Below, one piece after another: positions 1-9,800 of a stretch of DNA of 64,000 nt. The notes under the pieces are model-generated. The model was not told where the DNA came from. It made no database searches and was given only the letters and a program-made list of their open reading frames with translations. The position numbers and the translations under genes are program-made. The DNA lies in the NCBI RefSeq assembly GCF_029688865.1, contig NZ_JARUKV010000003.1, positions 62,001-126,000 on the forward strand, given 5' to 3'. Position 1 is the first letter of the stretch, and each line of letters begins with the position of its first letter. The DNA comes from Natronococcus sp. A-GB7. GTDB taxonomy: Archaea > Halobacteriota > Halobacteria > Halobacteriales > Natrialbaceae.

Positions 1-987
1 CGTCGACGAACTCCCCGGAATACCGAACGAGATGGCGGGTACGAGCGACCCCGCGACGGTCCCGTTGTTCGACGCTTCGGAGGCGATGACACCGACCTCG
101 TTGCCCGAGCCGAAGGAGTCGGGATCGTTCGAGGACCGGACCGCCTCGGAGTAGGCGACGAAGTTCGACACCGTCGCGCCTGCGCCGGGGATCGCGCCGA
201 CGATCATCCCGATGTTCGCGGACTTGAACACCGTGATCGGGTGTTTGAGCGTCGACGTGATCCCCTCGGTGACGCCGGCCCGGTCGATCGTGACCTCGCC
301 TTTCGCGATGCCGCCCTCCTGGCCGGCGAGTTTCATCATCTCCGCGATCGCGAACAGCCCGATCAGGACGGCGACGAAGTCGATGCCGTCGTAGAGGTAC
401 ATCGTCTCGCTGTAGCGCTGGTCGAGCGACATCGGCGCGATGCCGACGGTCGTAACCAGCAGTCCAGCCACGCCGGCGAGGATCCCCTTGGCGAACGACC
501 CCCGCGTGACGACGGTGATCATCGCCAGCCCGAGGATCGCGACGAGGAACCGCTCGGGCGTCCCGACCGCCAGCACCATCTCGATCAGCGCGGGCGAGAA
601 CAGGATCAGCGCCGTGATCGTAAAGAGGCCGGCGAACGCGGAGGCGGTCGCCGAGATGGCAAGTGCTGTCGCTGCCCGCCCCTGTTGTGACATCGGATAG
701 CCGTCGAACATCGTCGCCGCCGATGACGACACCCCCGGGGTGTTGATCAGGATCGCGGCGATCGAACCGCCGTACATCGACCCGCTGTAGACGCCGACCA
801 GCAGGATGATCGCGTTGGCGGGATCGAGCGGTAAGGTTAGCGGCAGGATGATCGCCATCCCCAGCGGCGGTCCGAGTCCGGGGAGCCCCCCGACGATGAT
901 CCCGACGATGACGCCGGCGAGCAGCCAGAACATCGTCTCGGCGGTCAACAGTGCCTCAACCGCACCGAAGAACGATTCGACGGTCAT
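1..987 (-). CDS. tctA: Tripartite tricarboxylate transporter permease TctA (partial, C-terminus outside window)
   Basis: Large membrane subunit of a TTT-family secondary uptake system for carboxylates. The frame is open from the ATG at 987 (MTVESFFGAVEAL) to the window edge, so about 329 of the usual ~500 residues are visible. It is almost wholly hydrophobic and carries the family's glycine-rich segments, GLPGLGPPLGMA near residue 35 and GAIPGAGATVSNF near residue 280. Its start overlaps the stop of tctB by 4 bp (ATGA), so the two are co-translated. The substrate cannot be read from sequence. Confidence 0.93.
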   Translation of the reverse strand, partial: MTVESFFGAVEALLTAETMFWLLAGVIVGIIVGGLPGLGPPLGMAIILPLTLPLDPANAIILLVGVYSGSMYGGSIAAILINTPGVSSSAATMFDGYPMSQQGRAATALAISATASAFAGLFTITALILFSPALIEMVLAVGTPERFLVAILGLAMITVVTRGSFAKGILAGVAGLLVTTVGIAPMSLDQRYSETMYLYDGIDFVAVLIGLFAIAEMMKLAGQEGGIAKGEVTIDRAGVTEGITSTLKHPITVFKSANIGMIVGAIPGAGATVSNFVAYSEAVRSSNDPDSFGSGNEVGVIASEASNNGTVAGSLVPAISFGIPGSSST

Positions 988-1871
988 CCGAGCATCACGC
1001 CCCACTGGAGCAGGTCACCGGCGTGGATCCACAGTCCGAGCAGGTCGTCCGGTGCCGGAAGTTCCCAACCGGTGAGCCATCCCTCGGCGATGTCGTCCTG
1101 GATGAGGTCGTAGAACAGGTAGGCGGTGACGAAGCTGAGGACGGTGAGCGCGACGGCCCTGATGACGTTCATCCGAACCCAGAGCGTCCAGGCGATGACG
1201 AAGATCGGGGTCGCGTACAGCATCCCGATCGTGAAGGTCAGCAGCATGTAGCCAACACAGAGCAAGCCGGTGACGACCGGCCCCTTCGGGTCGTCAATCT
1301 CGTAGACGTACATCGCGGCCGACTCGCTCTCCTCGTCGCTCGAGGTCTGATCGGCCGCTGCTTCCGGGTCGGCCTCGTCGGCCGGCGGTTCCTCGCGTTC
1401 GGTTTCGTCAGCCGTCGGTGCCTCCGTCGTCTCCTTGTCGCCCATCACCTGCATCGGCTCGGCGACGAAGGACTCGACGGCCTCGCCGAACCGCTCGCGG
1501 AAGCCGACGACCGCGACCAGCAGTCCAACACCTGCGACGAGCGATACCAGCCCGCCACCGTCGGCGAGGAACGTGGTAGCGCCGTCGTACGCGAGGTACG
1601 CACCAAGCCCGGCGCCGACCAGCGGGGCGACGACGGTCAGGTGGTTGCGAGCGAGCAGGAGGAAGGCGAGAACGGCCGTTCCGCCGGCCATGAGTCGCGG
1701 GAACGTCTGGGCGTCCGGCGCGAACTCGGAGGCGCCCTGATACATGTAGACCCCGACGACGAGAAACAACACCAGCAGGACGTGTTCCATCGTCGGTCGC
1801 TCGCCCAGCACCGTCTCGAGGGGTGCTCGAGCGCGGTCTGCGATCGAGCCTACGGTGTCGTCCTGTTCCAT
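984..1871 (-). CDS. tctB: Tripartite tricarboxylate transporter small membrane subunit TctB
   Basis: A protein of 295 residues and the small membrane partner of TctA. A hydrophobic segment near residues 30-45 and a block around 55-115 are followed by a highly acidic, Glu/Asp-rich cytoplasmic-type linker (about 145-190) and further membrane segments towards the C-terminus. It is longer than bacterial TctB (about 150-170 residues) because of this acidic linker, which looks like a haloarchaeal expansion. The 198 bp gap to tctC upstream suggests one operon in the order C-B-A, possibly with an internal promoter. Confidence 0.85.
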   Translation of the reverse strand: MEQDDTVGSIADRARAPLETVLGERPTMEHVLLVLFLVVGVYMYQGASEFAPDAQTFPRLMAGGTAVLAFLLLARNHLTVVAPLVGAGLGAYLAYDGATTFLADGGGLVSLVAGVGLLVAVVGFRERFGEAVESFVAEPMQVMGDKETTEAPTADETEREEPPADEADPEAAADQTSSDEESESAAMYVYEIDDPKGPVVTGLLCVGYMLLTFTIGMLYATPIFVIAWTLWVRMNVIRAVALTVLSFVTAYLFYDLIQDDIAEGWLTGWELPAPDDLLGLWIHAGDLLQWGVMLG

Positions 1872-2069
1872 GGCTGGTCACGGTTGACGGCGTGGGCTTG
1901 GATCGCGTTCCGGTCGGCGCCGGTCCCGATACGACGTCGGCTTCGAGATCCGCGAGTAGTTCCGGCAGCGATAGATTTGTTCTTTGACATCTCTCTTTTT
2001 TCCGTAGCTTGGAAGCAACGCAGTCGGCGTTTCGAGTCGGAATCAGCTTCGGTGTTCTGGTTCCGAAGA

Positions 2070-3128
2070 TTACTCCTCTTCGTCCTCTTCCTCTTCGACC
2101 ATCTGCTGGAACTCGTCGAAGCCGCCGATGGTGTCGTCGACCTGCGATTCGATCTCGTCGACGCTGCCGACGTACTGATCCGCCGCGTCGTCCATATCTC
2201 CGAACTCGACGATGTTCCCGGTCTCTTCCTCCCACTCCTGGGTGTCCTCGGCCTCGGTCGCCTCCTGGATCGCATCCATGAGGACCTCGCGTTCCTCCTC
2301 GGGCGTCTCTGGCGGCGCGACCTGTACCTGGTAGAACTCCGTGATCCAGGCCAGGCTGTCGCCGTAGTCCGTGATCGGATCGATGTCGGGGAAGACGTGA
2401 TCGAGGTCGATATCCATCAGATTGACGATGGCGGTCGCCTCGCCCGACTCCTCGGCGGCGACGGCGGACGTGTTCGTCGCGAACCCGGCCGCCACCTCGC
2501 CGCCGATCACCGCCTCCATCGTGGGACCGCCCCCGTCGTAGGGGACGGCGCTGTCGTAGTCGAGGTCGTACTCTTCGCGAAGCAGCAGCGTCGACAGATG
2601 GCTGTCACTGCCGGCACCCTGGTAGCCGAAGCCGCTGATCTCGCCGTCGGCGTACGCGTCCCGGAGCGACCCGAAGTCGTCGATACCGGCCTCCTCGGCC
2701 GCGTCGTCGTTTACGATGAGCGTGTACCCGAAGACGCCGGAGTGAGCGATCGGCTCGAGGTCGTCGGGATGCCAGCCGTCGACCTCCTGGGCCCGCCAGG
2801 TGAACGACCATCCCGGCGGGTTGACGGTCCCGAACGTGTATCCGTCGGGATCCTGCTGGGTGAGCCACTCGCTTCCGAGCATGCTGCCTGCACCCTCCCG
2901 GTTGTCGATCTCGATCGACTGGTCGAGCGGCTCCTCCATCAGCGGTGCCATCTGGCGTGCGTACGTGTCCGTTCCGCCTCCCTCTCCCCAGGGGATCATC
3001 CACGTAAGCGACTCCGAGGGGAAGTCGCCGTCGTCCCCGTTGTCGTCCTCACCGAGACACCCAGCAAGCCCGGTCAATCCCACGGCCCCAACTGCACCCG
3101 TTGTCTGGACAAACGTTCGACGGTCCAT
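2070..3128 (-). CDS. tctC: TTT-family substrate-binding lipoprotein TctC
   Basis: Extracellular solute-binding subunit of the TctCBA system, about 352 residues. The ATG at 3128 is preferred because it gives a classic haloarchaeal Tat lipoprotein start (MDRRTFVQTTG with lipobox LAGC); an in-frame ATG at 3143 would add MVSVI. The mature part begins with an acidic linker, then a family-typical fold with IPWGEGGGTDTYARQMAPL near residue 45 and VNPPGWSFTW, and ends in a run of Glu/Asp. It is divergent from the M20 peptidase gene, which suggests, but does not prove, linked substrates. Confidence 0.9.
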   Translation of the reverse strand: MDRRTFVQTTGAVGAVGLTGLAGCLGEDDNGDDGDFPSESLTWMIPWGEGGGTDTYARQMAPLMEEPLDQSIEIDNREGAGSMLGSEWLTQQDPDGYTFGTVNPPGWSFTWRAQEVDGWHPDDLEPIAHSGVFGYTLIVNDDAAEEAGIDDFGSLRDAYADGEISGFGYQGAGSDSHLSTLLLREEYDLDYDSAVPYDGGGPTMEAVIGGEVAAGFATNTSAVAAEESGEATAIVNLMDIDLDHVFPDIDPITDYGDSLAWITEFYQVQVAPPETPEEEREVLMDAIQEATEAEDTQEWEEETGNIVEFGDMDDAADQYVGSVDEIESQVDDTIGGFDEFQQMVEEEEDEEE

Positions 3129-3303
3129 GATAACGGAGACCATGAATCAAGAGTACATAATAGTTTTGGATTTCAGGAGCGCGATCCGGGAAATCATTGA
3201 ATTCATTATATTATCCGGAAGACCGTTACTGATCGCATATCTCGACGCTATTGCTGAATATGTGTAAGTAACAATTCAGGATCTGGCAGTCGAATCGTCC
3301 GTA

Positions 3304-3311
3304 CCTATATC
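3304..3311 (+). promoter_or_regulatory. TATA-like box of the M20 peptidase gene
   Basis: The sequence cctatatc lies about 28 bp before the ATG at 3335, the spacing expected for a leaderless haloarchaeal transcript. The 206 bp divergent region 3129-3334 is AT-rich compared with its flanks. Confidence 0.5.
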
Positions 3312-3334
3312 GTTCGGCTCACCAACTGTCTCGT

Positions 3335-4639
3335 ATGGACGAACGAACGAGGAGGGGTCGAGTCGAGGACGCGATCGCGGATCGAGAGGACGACCTGCTG
3401 GAACTGCTCGAGGACCTCGTTGCCGCGAAGTCGGTAACAGGGTACGAACCGCGTGGACAGGACGTAATGTGCGAGGCGTTCGACGACCTCGGGCTCGAGG
3501 TCGACACCTGGAAGCCGAGCGTCGAGGACCTCGAGGGCCACCCCGGGTTCTTCCACACGTCGTCGTACGACGAGCACGGCTACGAGGGTCGGGAGAACGC
3601 GGTGGCGACCGTTGCGGGTTCCGGTAACGGGCCAACTCTCGCGCTCTCCGGGCACATCGACGTCGTCCCCGCCGACCCCGAATCCGCCTGGGAGTCCGAT
3701 CCCTGGACGCTCCGGCGCGAGGGTGACGAACTGTACGGCCGCGGCGTCTCCGATATGAAGGGTGGGCTCGCCGCGATGCTCGTCGCCGTCGACACCCTGC
3801 AAGCGGAGGGGATCGAGCTGGCCGGCGACCTCTACGTCCAGAGCACGATCGAGGAGGAGGCGGGCGGCGTCGGCGGCCTGCTCTCGGTCCTCGAGCAGGG
3901 GTACGTTCCCGACGCGGCGATCGTCCCCGAACCCTTCGGCCTGCCGAACGTCGGCATCGCCAGCGCCGGAGTGATGTTCTTCGACGTGACGGTTCCGGGC
4001 AAGAAGGCCCACGCGGCGTGGGGTCACCAGGGCGTCAACGCCTTCGACAAGGCCTGTCTCGTCCGCGGGACCCTCGAGGGGCTGAACGACGAACGGCAGG
4101 CCAGGATCGACTTCCCGCCGGCCTACGGTGCCGATCCCGACCTCGAGGGCCACGTGACGAACATCAACCTGGGCGTCGTCGAGGGTGGGGACTGGCCCGC
4201 CTCGGTCCCCGCGGAGGTAACCCTGAAGGGACGCGTGGGGTGGCCGCCCGGGGAGAGTCGCGCCGAGGTTCGCGAGGCGATCGAGGGGGCGATCGCCGAC
4301 GTCGCCGACGGGGACGAGTGGCTCGCCGAGAATCCGCCGGCGGTGGAGTGGACGGGCTGGAACGCCGCACCTCACGAGGTTCCCCGCGATGCCGAAATCG
4401 TCGAAATCGCGAAACGAAACGCCGAGTCGATCACCGGCGAGGACGGCACGTTCGTCGGCGGCAACGCCGCGCTCGACGAGCGCTTCTACCAGCGCTACTA
4501 CGATGTCCCAGTCGTCACGGCGGGCCCCTACGGGCCGAACCTCCACGGCGTCGACGAGTACACGACACTCACGTCGCTGGTCGAGACGGCACAGACCATC
4601 GCGACGTCTGCGATCGACTACTGCGGGCTCGCGGAGTAA
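3335..4639 (+). CDS. M20 family metallopeptidase / amidohydrolase (ArgE/DapE/ACY1-like)
   Basis: Zinc-dependent hydrolase of 434 residues. Metal-site motifs are clear: LSGHIDVVP (about 104-112), YGRGVSDMKGG (about 131-141, with the bridging Asp), and IEEEAGGVGG (about 171-180, catalytic Glu pair). The dimerisation segment follows at AHAAWGHQGVNA, and a C-terminal His sits in PNLHGVDEY. The family removes acyl groups from amino acids or cleaves small amide substrates. The exact substrate is not readable, and this is not necessarily ArgE because no arginine genes are nearby. It is divergent from the TctCBA operon, so it may act on an imported carboxylate or N-acyl compound (inference). Confidence 0.88.
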   Translation: MDERTRRGRVEDAIADREDDLLELLEDLVAAKSVTGYEPRGQDVMCEAFDDLGLEVDTWKPSVEDLEGHPGFFHTSSYDEHGYEGRENAVATVAGSGNGPTLALSGHIDVVPADPESAWESDPWTLRREGDELYGRGVSDMKGGLAAMLVAVDTLQAEGIELAGDLYVQSTIEEEAGGVGGLLSVLEQGYVPDAAIVPEPFGLPNVGIASAGVMFFDVTVPGKKAHAAWGHQGVNAFDKACLVRGTLEGLNDERQARIDFPPAYGADPDLEGHVTNINLGVVEGGDWPASVPAEVTLKGRVGWPPGESRAEVREAIEGAIADVADGDEWLAENPPAVEWTGWNAAPHEVPRDAEIVEIAKRNAESITGEDGTFVGGNAALDERFYQRYYDVPVVTAGPYGPNLHGVDEYTTLTSLVETAQTIATSAIDYCGLAE

Positions 4640-4722
4640 CCCCCGATAGCGTCTCGAGGAGCCATAGAAGCTCCGATACCCACCTTCGACTACCCGACGA
4701 GCGGTGTGTACAGGCGGAGGCG

Positions 4723-4922
4723 GTTTCACTGCGGTAGCGCCACAAGCGCAGCACCCGCGAGCGACCATCGGGAGCGAGCGGCTTTTTAGCGTAGATTTTT
4801 GGAGTCGAGTGGGACCGGCGGTCCCACTGACCATGCGAACGGGCGCTTCGCGCCCGTGAGCAGAGAGCGGTGAGCGAGCAACGCAAGCGAACCCGACGAG
4901 AAAAAGGGACGTGTGCAGCACC
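4723..4922 (+). repeat. Dispersed intergenic repeat, copy 1 of 2
   Basis: This fills most of the 393 bp gap 4640-5032, in which I see no gene. It shares an ordered set of blocks with 25165-25378: gcggctttttagcg + agatttttgga, then a gtcgag-gggacc block with an inverted repeat around gggaccggcggtccc, then gcccgtgagcagagagcggtga and cgagcaacgc near the end. Both copies point the same way. There is no open frame with haloarchaeal composition. It resembles non-coding repeats I recall from other haloarchaeal genomes (memory, not checked). Confidence 0.7.
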
Positions 4923-5032
4923 AACTGAACAACCCATATCTACATTATCACAATCTGCGTGCTGACTTCAGAGGATTCGTTCTTCATACGTTTCTCAGGA
5001 GTGTACAACAAATTAAAAACTGCATCAGGCAG

Positions 5033-6153
5033 TCACTCGACAGTTACCCGTTCACCAGTTTCATCGCTCCGCTCGATCGCATCGAGCACACGTTGCACGG
5101 CCAATCCGCTCTCGAAGCTTGGCTCGAACGCTTCGCTTTTGGTCACAGAAGTAAGGAACTCGTAGTTTTCGTGGACAAAGAGATGTTCCAAGCCCAAGTA
5201 CGTCAACGGGAACCACCGATCATTGTATGGATCTGAGAATTCAACCATAGGGATCGTCTGGTAGCCACGATCGTCTGAAGCTCGGTACTCGAGTTCGTTC
5301 AGTCGCTCACTCGAGAAGCGAATGCTTCCCTTCGATCCGTGGATCGTGATCGTGTGATCGTTATCGTGTCCCGGAACGACGCGCGACGCCTCGAATCGCC
5401 CGCTTGCCCCATTTTCGAACGTTACATGGGCGACAAACGCATCATCCACATCAACCTCGCGACGTTCAGTGGCCTGCCCTTCCTCGGCTGGGACGGGTCG
5501 CTCATCGACGAACGTTCGGAGTTGTCCGCTAACGCTGACAATATCTCCGACTCGCTCACCCACCAGGAACCGCGCCAGATCAATCGTATGCGCACCCAGA
5601 TCACCGAGTGCGCCTGTCCCGGATAGCTCGGCGGAGTTGCGCCACGTCCACGGGGCCTCAGGATCGACGAGCCAGTCTTGGAGGTACTCCCCTCGCACGT
5701 GGCGAATCTCACCGATCGCACCGTCGTCGATCAACGCTTTCGCATACTGGATCGCGGGCACGAATCGAAACACGTACGCAGCCCCGCGATTGCGTCGGAT
5801 GCACGGGCGGCCTCGGCCATCCGTTCCGCATCCGCCACGGTATGGGCCAGCGGTTTCTCACAGAGGACTGGGATATCGGCCTCAAGCGCCGCGATCGAGG
5901 GGTCGGCATGGACGGCGTTCGGGCCGAGATTGTAGAAGACATCCACCTCGTCGATGACGCCTTCCCAGGTGGTCGCCGTATTCTCAAATCCTAACTGATC
6001 CGCCGTCTCAAAGAGTGCCTGCTCGGTGCGACCGATGAGTGTGTGCCGATTGACCGTGGGCATCTCCGGAAAGACGATTGGCAGCCGGGAGAGCGCGTTC
6101 GTATGGGCGCGACCCATAACTCCATATCCGAGCATCGCGATGTCGAGCGTCAC
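5033..6153 (-). pseudogene. Gfo/Idh/MocA family oxidoreductase, disrupted by a frameshift
   Basis: Two overlapping frames together make one NAD(P)-dependent sugar-type dehydrogenase. The N-terminal part (GTG at 6153) has a Rossmann start with GYGVMGRAH and the CEKPLAHT motif. The C-terminal part (5033 to about 5785) continues with FRFVPAIQYAKALIDDGAIGE and has GDLGAHTIDLARFLVG. The frames would join if one G were added to the G4 run (C4 on the + strand, 5782-5785). This is either a real single-base deletion or a sequencing error. The GTG start overlaps the stop of a 45-codon ORF by 4 bp. If intact it would be about 373 residues, normal for the family. Confidence 0.85.
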
Positions 6154-6287
6154 GTCCGTTCACCTCGGATCCCGCCCCTGATCGACCACGCTGCTCGAAG
6201 TATCTCCTTCTCGTTCGTATTTTTGTGTTTCAAACCGTTGAGAGAACGGGTAATCCACTCGTGATCTGTTGATAGTGTTTCTGCCAT
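6150..6287 (-). CDS. Small ORF of 45 codons upstream of the broken oxidoreductase
   Basis: This ORF starts at ATG 6287, 8 bp after a strong ggagg Shine-Dalgarno, and its TGA overlaps the GTG of the oxidoreductase by 4 bp (GTGA), a typical translationally coupled arrangement. The product begins MAETLSTDHEWITRSLNGLK and ends GGIRGERT. I do not recognise it. It could be a real small gene or the start of a longer gene whose rest was lost, for example a regulator or a pathway enzyme fused by deletion to the oxidoreductase. Confidence 0.4.
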   Translation of the reverse strand: MAETLSTDHEWITRSLNGLKHKNTNEKEILRAAWSIRGGIRGERT

Positions 6288-6564
6288 AGGTTGCTTCCTC
6301 CCTTATTGTGGGATGCAGTCACATGGCGTTAACTGGTGACGAATCTGCATCAACCAGATAAGAGGCAGATGGTGACCGATTCGCGCGCTGTATGCAGCAG
6401 CGACCGACGAAGCTACCAAATCCCTGCAAACAAAGCCGTGCTCAATATAGAGTGTGGATGCAGCAAACCAGCTTCGTGTCCCGAGTGACTGTCGACGAAT
6501 CAACCGATCGATAGATCCACGTCGGGGGGAACTAGCTATTGAGTAGCTTACCGAAACAGCGTCT
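6288..6564. other. Non-coding stretch, nothing recognised
   Basis: There is no credible gene on either strand; the short frames present are not acidic and lack ribosome-binding sites. AT content is higher than in the flanking genes. It separates two damaged genes and is consistent with a region undergoing deletion. Confidence 0.5.
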
Positions 6565-6903
6565 TCACTCGCCGCCGAACGACGCGTCTGCGAGCAGCTG
6601 TCGGACGGCGGTGGCGGCGTCTTCGAACGCGTTCAGATCCATACTGTCGGTCGTCATGATCGTTCCGGCATCGCCTTCGAGCACCCTGACGGCGAATCCG
6701 TCCTCATGGAATCGGATCGTAAACTCGTAGGGTCCGATCCCCGTTCCGTCTTCCTAGCGACCGATCGCCGCCCTGACCGATACCTCCGCGAATCCGACCC
6801 GCTCGAGTTCGACCAGTTGCTTCTTGGCCGTTCGGGCGTCTTCCACCGAGTTGTAGAGTCCCTGACGGAGGTAGAGTACCCCACGGCCGCCGATTCCGCG
6901 CCG
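6565..6903 (-). pseudogene. Remnant of a small haloarchaeal gene with an internal stop codon
   Basis: Downstream of alaS, one frame reads GVLYLRQGLYNSVEDARTAK...GFAEVSVRAAIGR, then TAG (6754-6756), then continues in the same frame with YEFTIRFHEDGFAVRVLEGD...TTDSMDLNAFEDAATAVRQL to the TGA at 6565. Both halves look like one protein of a small haloarchaeal family of unknown function that I recall with the layout LYLR...GxYEFTVR...VTTD (memory, unchecked). No start codon exists downstream of alaS for the first half, so the N-terminus is lost as well. A single nonsense codon plus 5' truncation argues for decay rather than sequencing error. Confidence 0.6.
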
Positions 6904-6904
6904 A

Positions 6905-9682
6905 TCAGGCGTCGAGGATCTGTCGAACGACGTCGGGGGCGTCCTCGAGTGCGTCGTCCAGGTCGTCGACGTTCGGACCGCCACCCTGGGCGAAGTCCGG
7001 TGGACCGCCCCCGCCGCCGCCGACCTTCGCGGCGAGCTCGCCGACGACCTCGCCGGCGTTGACGCCGACGCCGTCGGGAACGGCGACGACGAACTGGGCA
7101 CCGCTCTCGCCGCTACCCAGAATCGCGATCTTGCCCTCGTCGCTGATCGCGGTCGCGGTCGCTCGCAGTTCGTCCATGTCGGCGTCGATGCGATCGACGA
7201 CCGCCGCGGTGTCGCCGACCTCGATCTCCTCGCTTCCGGCGCCGCCCGCGCGGGCCGCCGCGAGCTGTTCTTTCAGGTCCTCGAGCTCCTTGCCGCGGGC
7301 CTTCCACTCCTCGAAGAACCGTTCGGCGGTGTCCGGTACCTCCCCGGGAGAGACGTCGAGGACCTCGGCGGCCGCGTAGAGGGCGTCTTCGGTCTCCTGG
7401 GTCGCCTCGATGGCGGCCTCGCCGGCGGCGAACGTGAGTCGCTCGACCCCGTCCTGGACCCGCTCGCTCGAGCGGATCTTGATCGTGCCGATCTCGCCGG
7501 TGCGGGCGACGTGGGTCCCCCCGCAGGCCTGGACGTCTTCGTCGACGTGGATCAGCCGGATCTGCTCGCCCGGCGGGATCCCGCCCTGATAGAGGTCGAA
7601 CCCGTGCTCACTCTCGGCGTCGTGGCGGTCGGGCCACTCCTGGCTCACCGGGGCGTTGTCCATCACGATCTCGTTTGCCGTCCGTTCGATCGCCTTGACG
7701 TCCTCGCGGGAGATCCGGTCGTAGTGGCGCAGGTCGATCCGCGAGGAGTCGACGCCCTTCTGGGCGCCGGCCTGACGGACGTGCTCGCCGAGCACCTGGC
7801 GAGCGGCGTGGATGACGATGTGGGTCGCCGTATGGTGGCGCATCAGCTGCCGGCGTCGGTCGACGTCGAGATACCCCTTCACGAACTCGCCCTTGCCCGG
7901 GTGGGCGTCGGTCCGGTGGAGGATCACGCCGTCCTCGATCTGGACGTCCTCGACTTCGACGGTGGCGTCGTCGGTCGAGAGCGTCCCGGTGTCGGCGGGC
8001 TGACCACCGCCCTCGGGGTAGAACATTGTCTGGTCGAGGACGACGTCGTAGCCGTCCTCGCGCTCGAAGACGTCCAGGACGACCGCCTCGAACTCGGTGC
8101 GTTGCTGGTCGTCGTAGTACAGCTTCTCCGTCTCGGGGAGGTCCTCGAACCGGGAGTCGGTCTCGCCGGTCGCCTCCTCGAGCGCCTCGACGGTGTCGTG
8201 GCGCTGGGCGACGAGGCTGTAGAAGTCGTCGGGGACGGCGACGTCGGCGCCGGCCTCGGCGGCGATCTCCTCGACCATGTCGGGCTGAATCCCGTGGGAG
8301 TCGTAGAGTTCGATCAGCTCCTCGGTCGGGATCGGTTCGCCCTTCTTGGCGTACTCCGTCGCGAGTGCTTCGACCCGTCGACCGCCGCGCTCGAGGGTCT
8401 CGCGGTACTTCTCGACTTCGGTGCGGACGATGTCGCGGATGGTGTCGCGGTTCTCGTACTCCAGCCGTTCGGCCTGCATGTCGACGAGCTCGTCCAGCGG
8501 CGCGTCGACGCCGACGTTATCACAGAGCCGCTTCGTGCGTCGGAGCACCATCCGCGCGAGGTAGCCCGTTCCGACGTTCGAGGGGACGATCCCGTCGCCG
8601 AGCATGTACGCGAGGGTGCGACAGTGGTCGGCGATCGCGTAGATGTCCTCGAGCGGTTCCATCAGCTCGGCGAGCTCGCCGGCGTCGACGCCGAGTTCGT
8701 CCGCGATCTCCCCGCGAGCGCTCTCCATATCCTCGGCCTCGTCGATGTCCATGTGACCCGCCAGCTTGGCGGCGCGGTGGACGAGCTCGCTCTCGTCGTC
8801 GGAGTGATCGAGCTCGGCGTTGTTCTTCAGGAACTCGATCATGTCGGGGTAGATCGCCTCGTAGACGGTCGGCGTCCCCTGGGACACCCAGGCCCAGCGC
8901 TCGAGGCCGTACCCCGTGTCGACGATGTAGGTGTCCATGTAGGAGTAGCGGTTCCCGTCTTTCATCTCGAACTCCCCGTCGGGATCCTGCTCCATACACA
9001 TGAAAACGAGCGTCGCGAGCTCGACGCCCTTGAAGATAACCTCGATCGCGGGGCCGGCGTTACCGCCACCGACCCACGGATCCTCGATGTAGATGACCTC
9101 CTCGAGGTCGACGCCCATCGAGTCGAAGAACTCGTCGCAGAGCTCGACGGTGCGGTCCTTCCAGTAGACCTCGCCCTGGTAGGCGTACTGGTCGGGGTCC
9201 TCGAGGTCCTCCCGGGCGTTGAAGGCGTGGTGGGCCATCATCTCGAAGGCCATCGTGTGTCGGCCCGTCTTCCCGACGTTGTCGATGTCCTGCATCCGAA
9301 TGCAGGGCTGGGAGATCGTCAGCGGGTTCGCCGGCGGGGGCGTCTCGCCGCTCGTGACGAGCGGCTGGAAGTCGTAGATCGACGCCTGGGTCAGCAAGAC
9401 GTCGTCGCGCCAGCGGTTCGCCGCGACGGGGTAGGGCTCGATACGCTCGTGGTCGTGGCCCTCGAAGAAGGAGAGGAACGTCTCTCGCATCTCCTCCAAG
9501 CTGTGCTCCTCGTCGAACCCGGGGTTGCCGATGAAGTCGTACTCCTCGCAGGGCGGCTCGCCGCAGGTCTCTCGCTCGTGGTCGCGCGTCCAGAAGTGTG
9601 CGCCACAGGAGGGACACTCCTTGCGCTCGAAGCCTTCCTCCTCGAAGTACTCGAGGCGGTACTCCTCCTCCAGTTCACTCAT
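6905..9682 (-). CDS. alaS: Alanyl-tRNA synthetase
   Basis: Charges tRNA-Ala; 925 residues from the ATG at 9682 ([18 protein letters not shown]), chosen over an upstream in-frame ATG at 9724 because it matches archaeal AlaRS starts. An N-terminal CPSC zinc-type cluster is typical of the archaeal form. The catalytic core includes the class II region around residues 60-330. The editing domain has HHTATH near residue 615 and [11 protein letters not shown] near 719, both zinc/editing motifs. The C-terminal DHHA1-type domain ends with a Gly-rich [14 protein letters not shown] segment. Confidence 0.97.
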   Translation of the reverse strand: MSELEEEYRLEYFEEEGFERKECPSCGAHFWTRDHERETCGEPPCEEYDFIGNPGFDEEHSLEEMRETFLSFFEGHDHERIEPYPVAANRWRDDVLLTQASIYDFQPLVTSGETPPPANPLTISQPCIRMQDIDNVGKTGRHTMAFEMMAHHAFNAREDLEDPDQYAYQGEVYWKDRTVELCDEFFDSMGVDLEEVIYIEDPWVGGGNAGPAIEVIFKGVELATLVFMCMEQDPDGEFEMKDGNRYSYMDTYIVDTGYGLERWAWVSQGTPTVYEAIYPDMIEFLKNNAELDHSDDESELVHRAAKLAGHMDIDEAEDMESARGEIADELGVDAGELAELMEPLEDIYAIADHCRTLAYMLGDGIVPSNVGTGYLARMVLRRTKRLCDNVGVDAPLDELVDMQAERLEYENRDTIRDIVRTEVEKYRETLERGGRRVEALATEYAKKGEPIPTEELIELYDSHGIQPDMVEEIAAEAGADVAVPDDFYSLVAQRHDTVEALEEATGETDSRFEDLPETEKLYYDDQQRTEFEAVVLDVFEREDGYDVVLDQTMFYPEGGGQPADTGTLSTDDATVEVEDVQIEDGVILHRTDAHPGKGEFVKGYLDVDRRRQLMRHHTATHIVIHAARQVLGEHVRQAGAQKGVDSSRIDLRHYDRISREDVKAIERTANEIVMDNAPVSQEWPDRHDAESEHGFDLYQGGIPPGEQIRLIHVDEDVQACGGTHVARTGEIGTIKIRSSERVQDGVERLTFAAGEAAIEATQETEDALYAAAEVLDVSPGEVPDTAERFFEEWKARGKELEDLKEQLAAARAGGAGSEEIEVGDTAAVVDRIDADMDELRATATAISDEGKIAILGSGESGAQFVVAVPDGVGVNAGEVVGELAAKVGGGGGGPPDFAQGGGPNVDDLDDALEDAPDVVRQILDA

Positions 9683-9800
9683 TACACAGTTGTTGGCCCC
9701 GCAGCGGGTAAAATAGTTCCGCAACCGTTATTCGGGATAGATCGCCCAACGACGGCGGTCTCGGGCTCGAGGGTCTCGATCGCCTCCCCGCAATCGACCG

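Noticed and set aside
951-3200. Plus-strand frame of 749 codons
   Set aside because: It is antisense to tctB and tctC, which have clear family motifs. Long spurious frames are expected opposite GC-rich haloarchaeal genes; its Val/Arg/Asp-rich pattern shows no domain.
6303-6503. Minus-strand frame of 66 codons
   Set aside because: Cys/Ser/Leu-rich, neutral rather than acidic, without a ribosome-binding site or motif.
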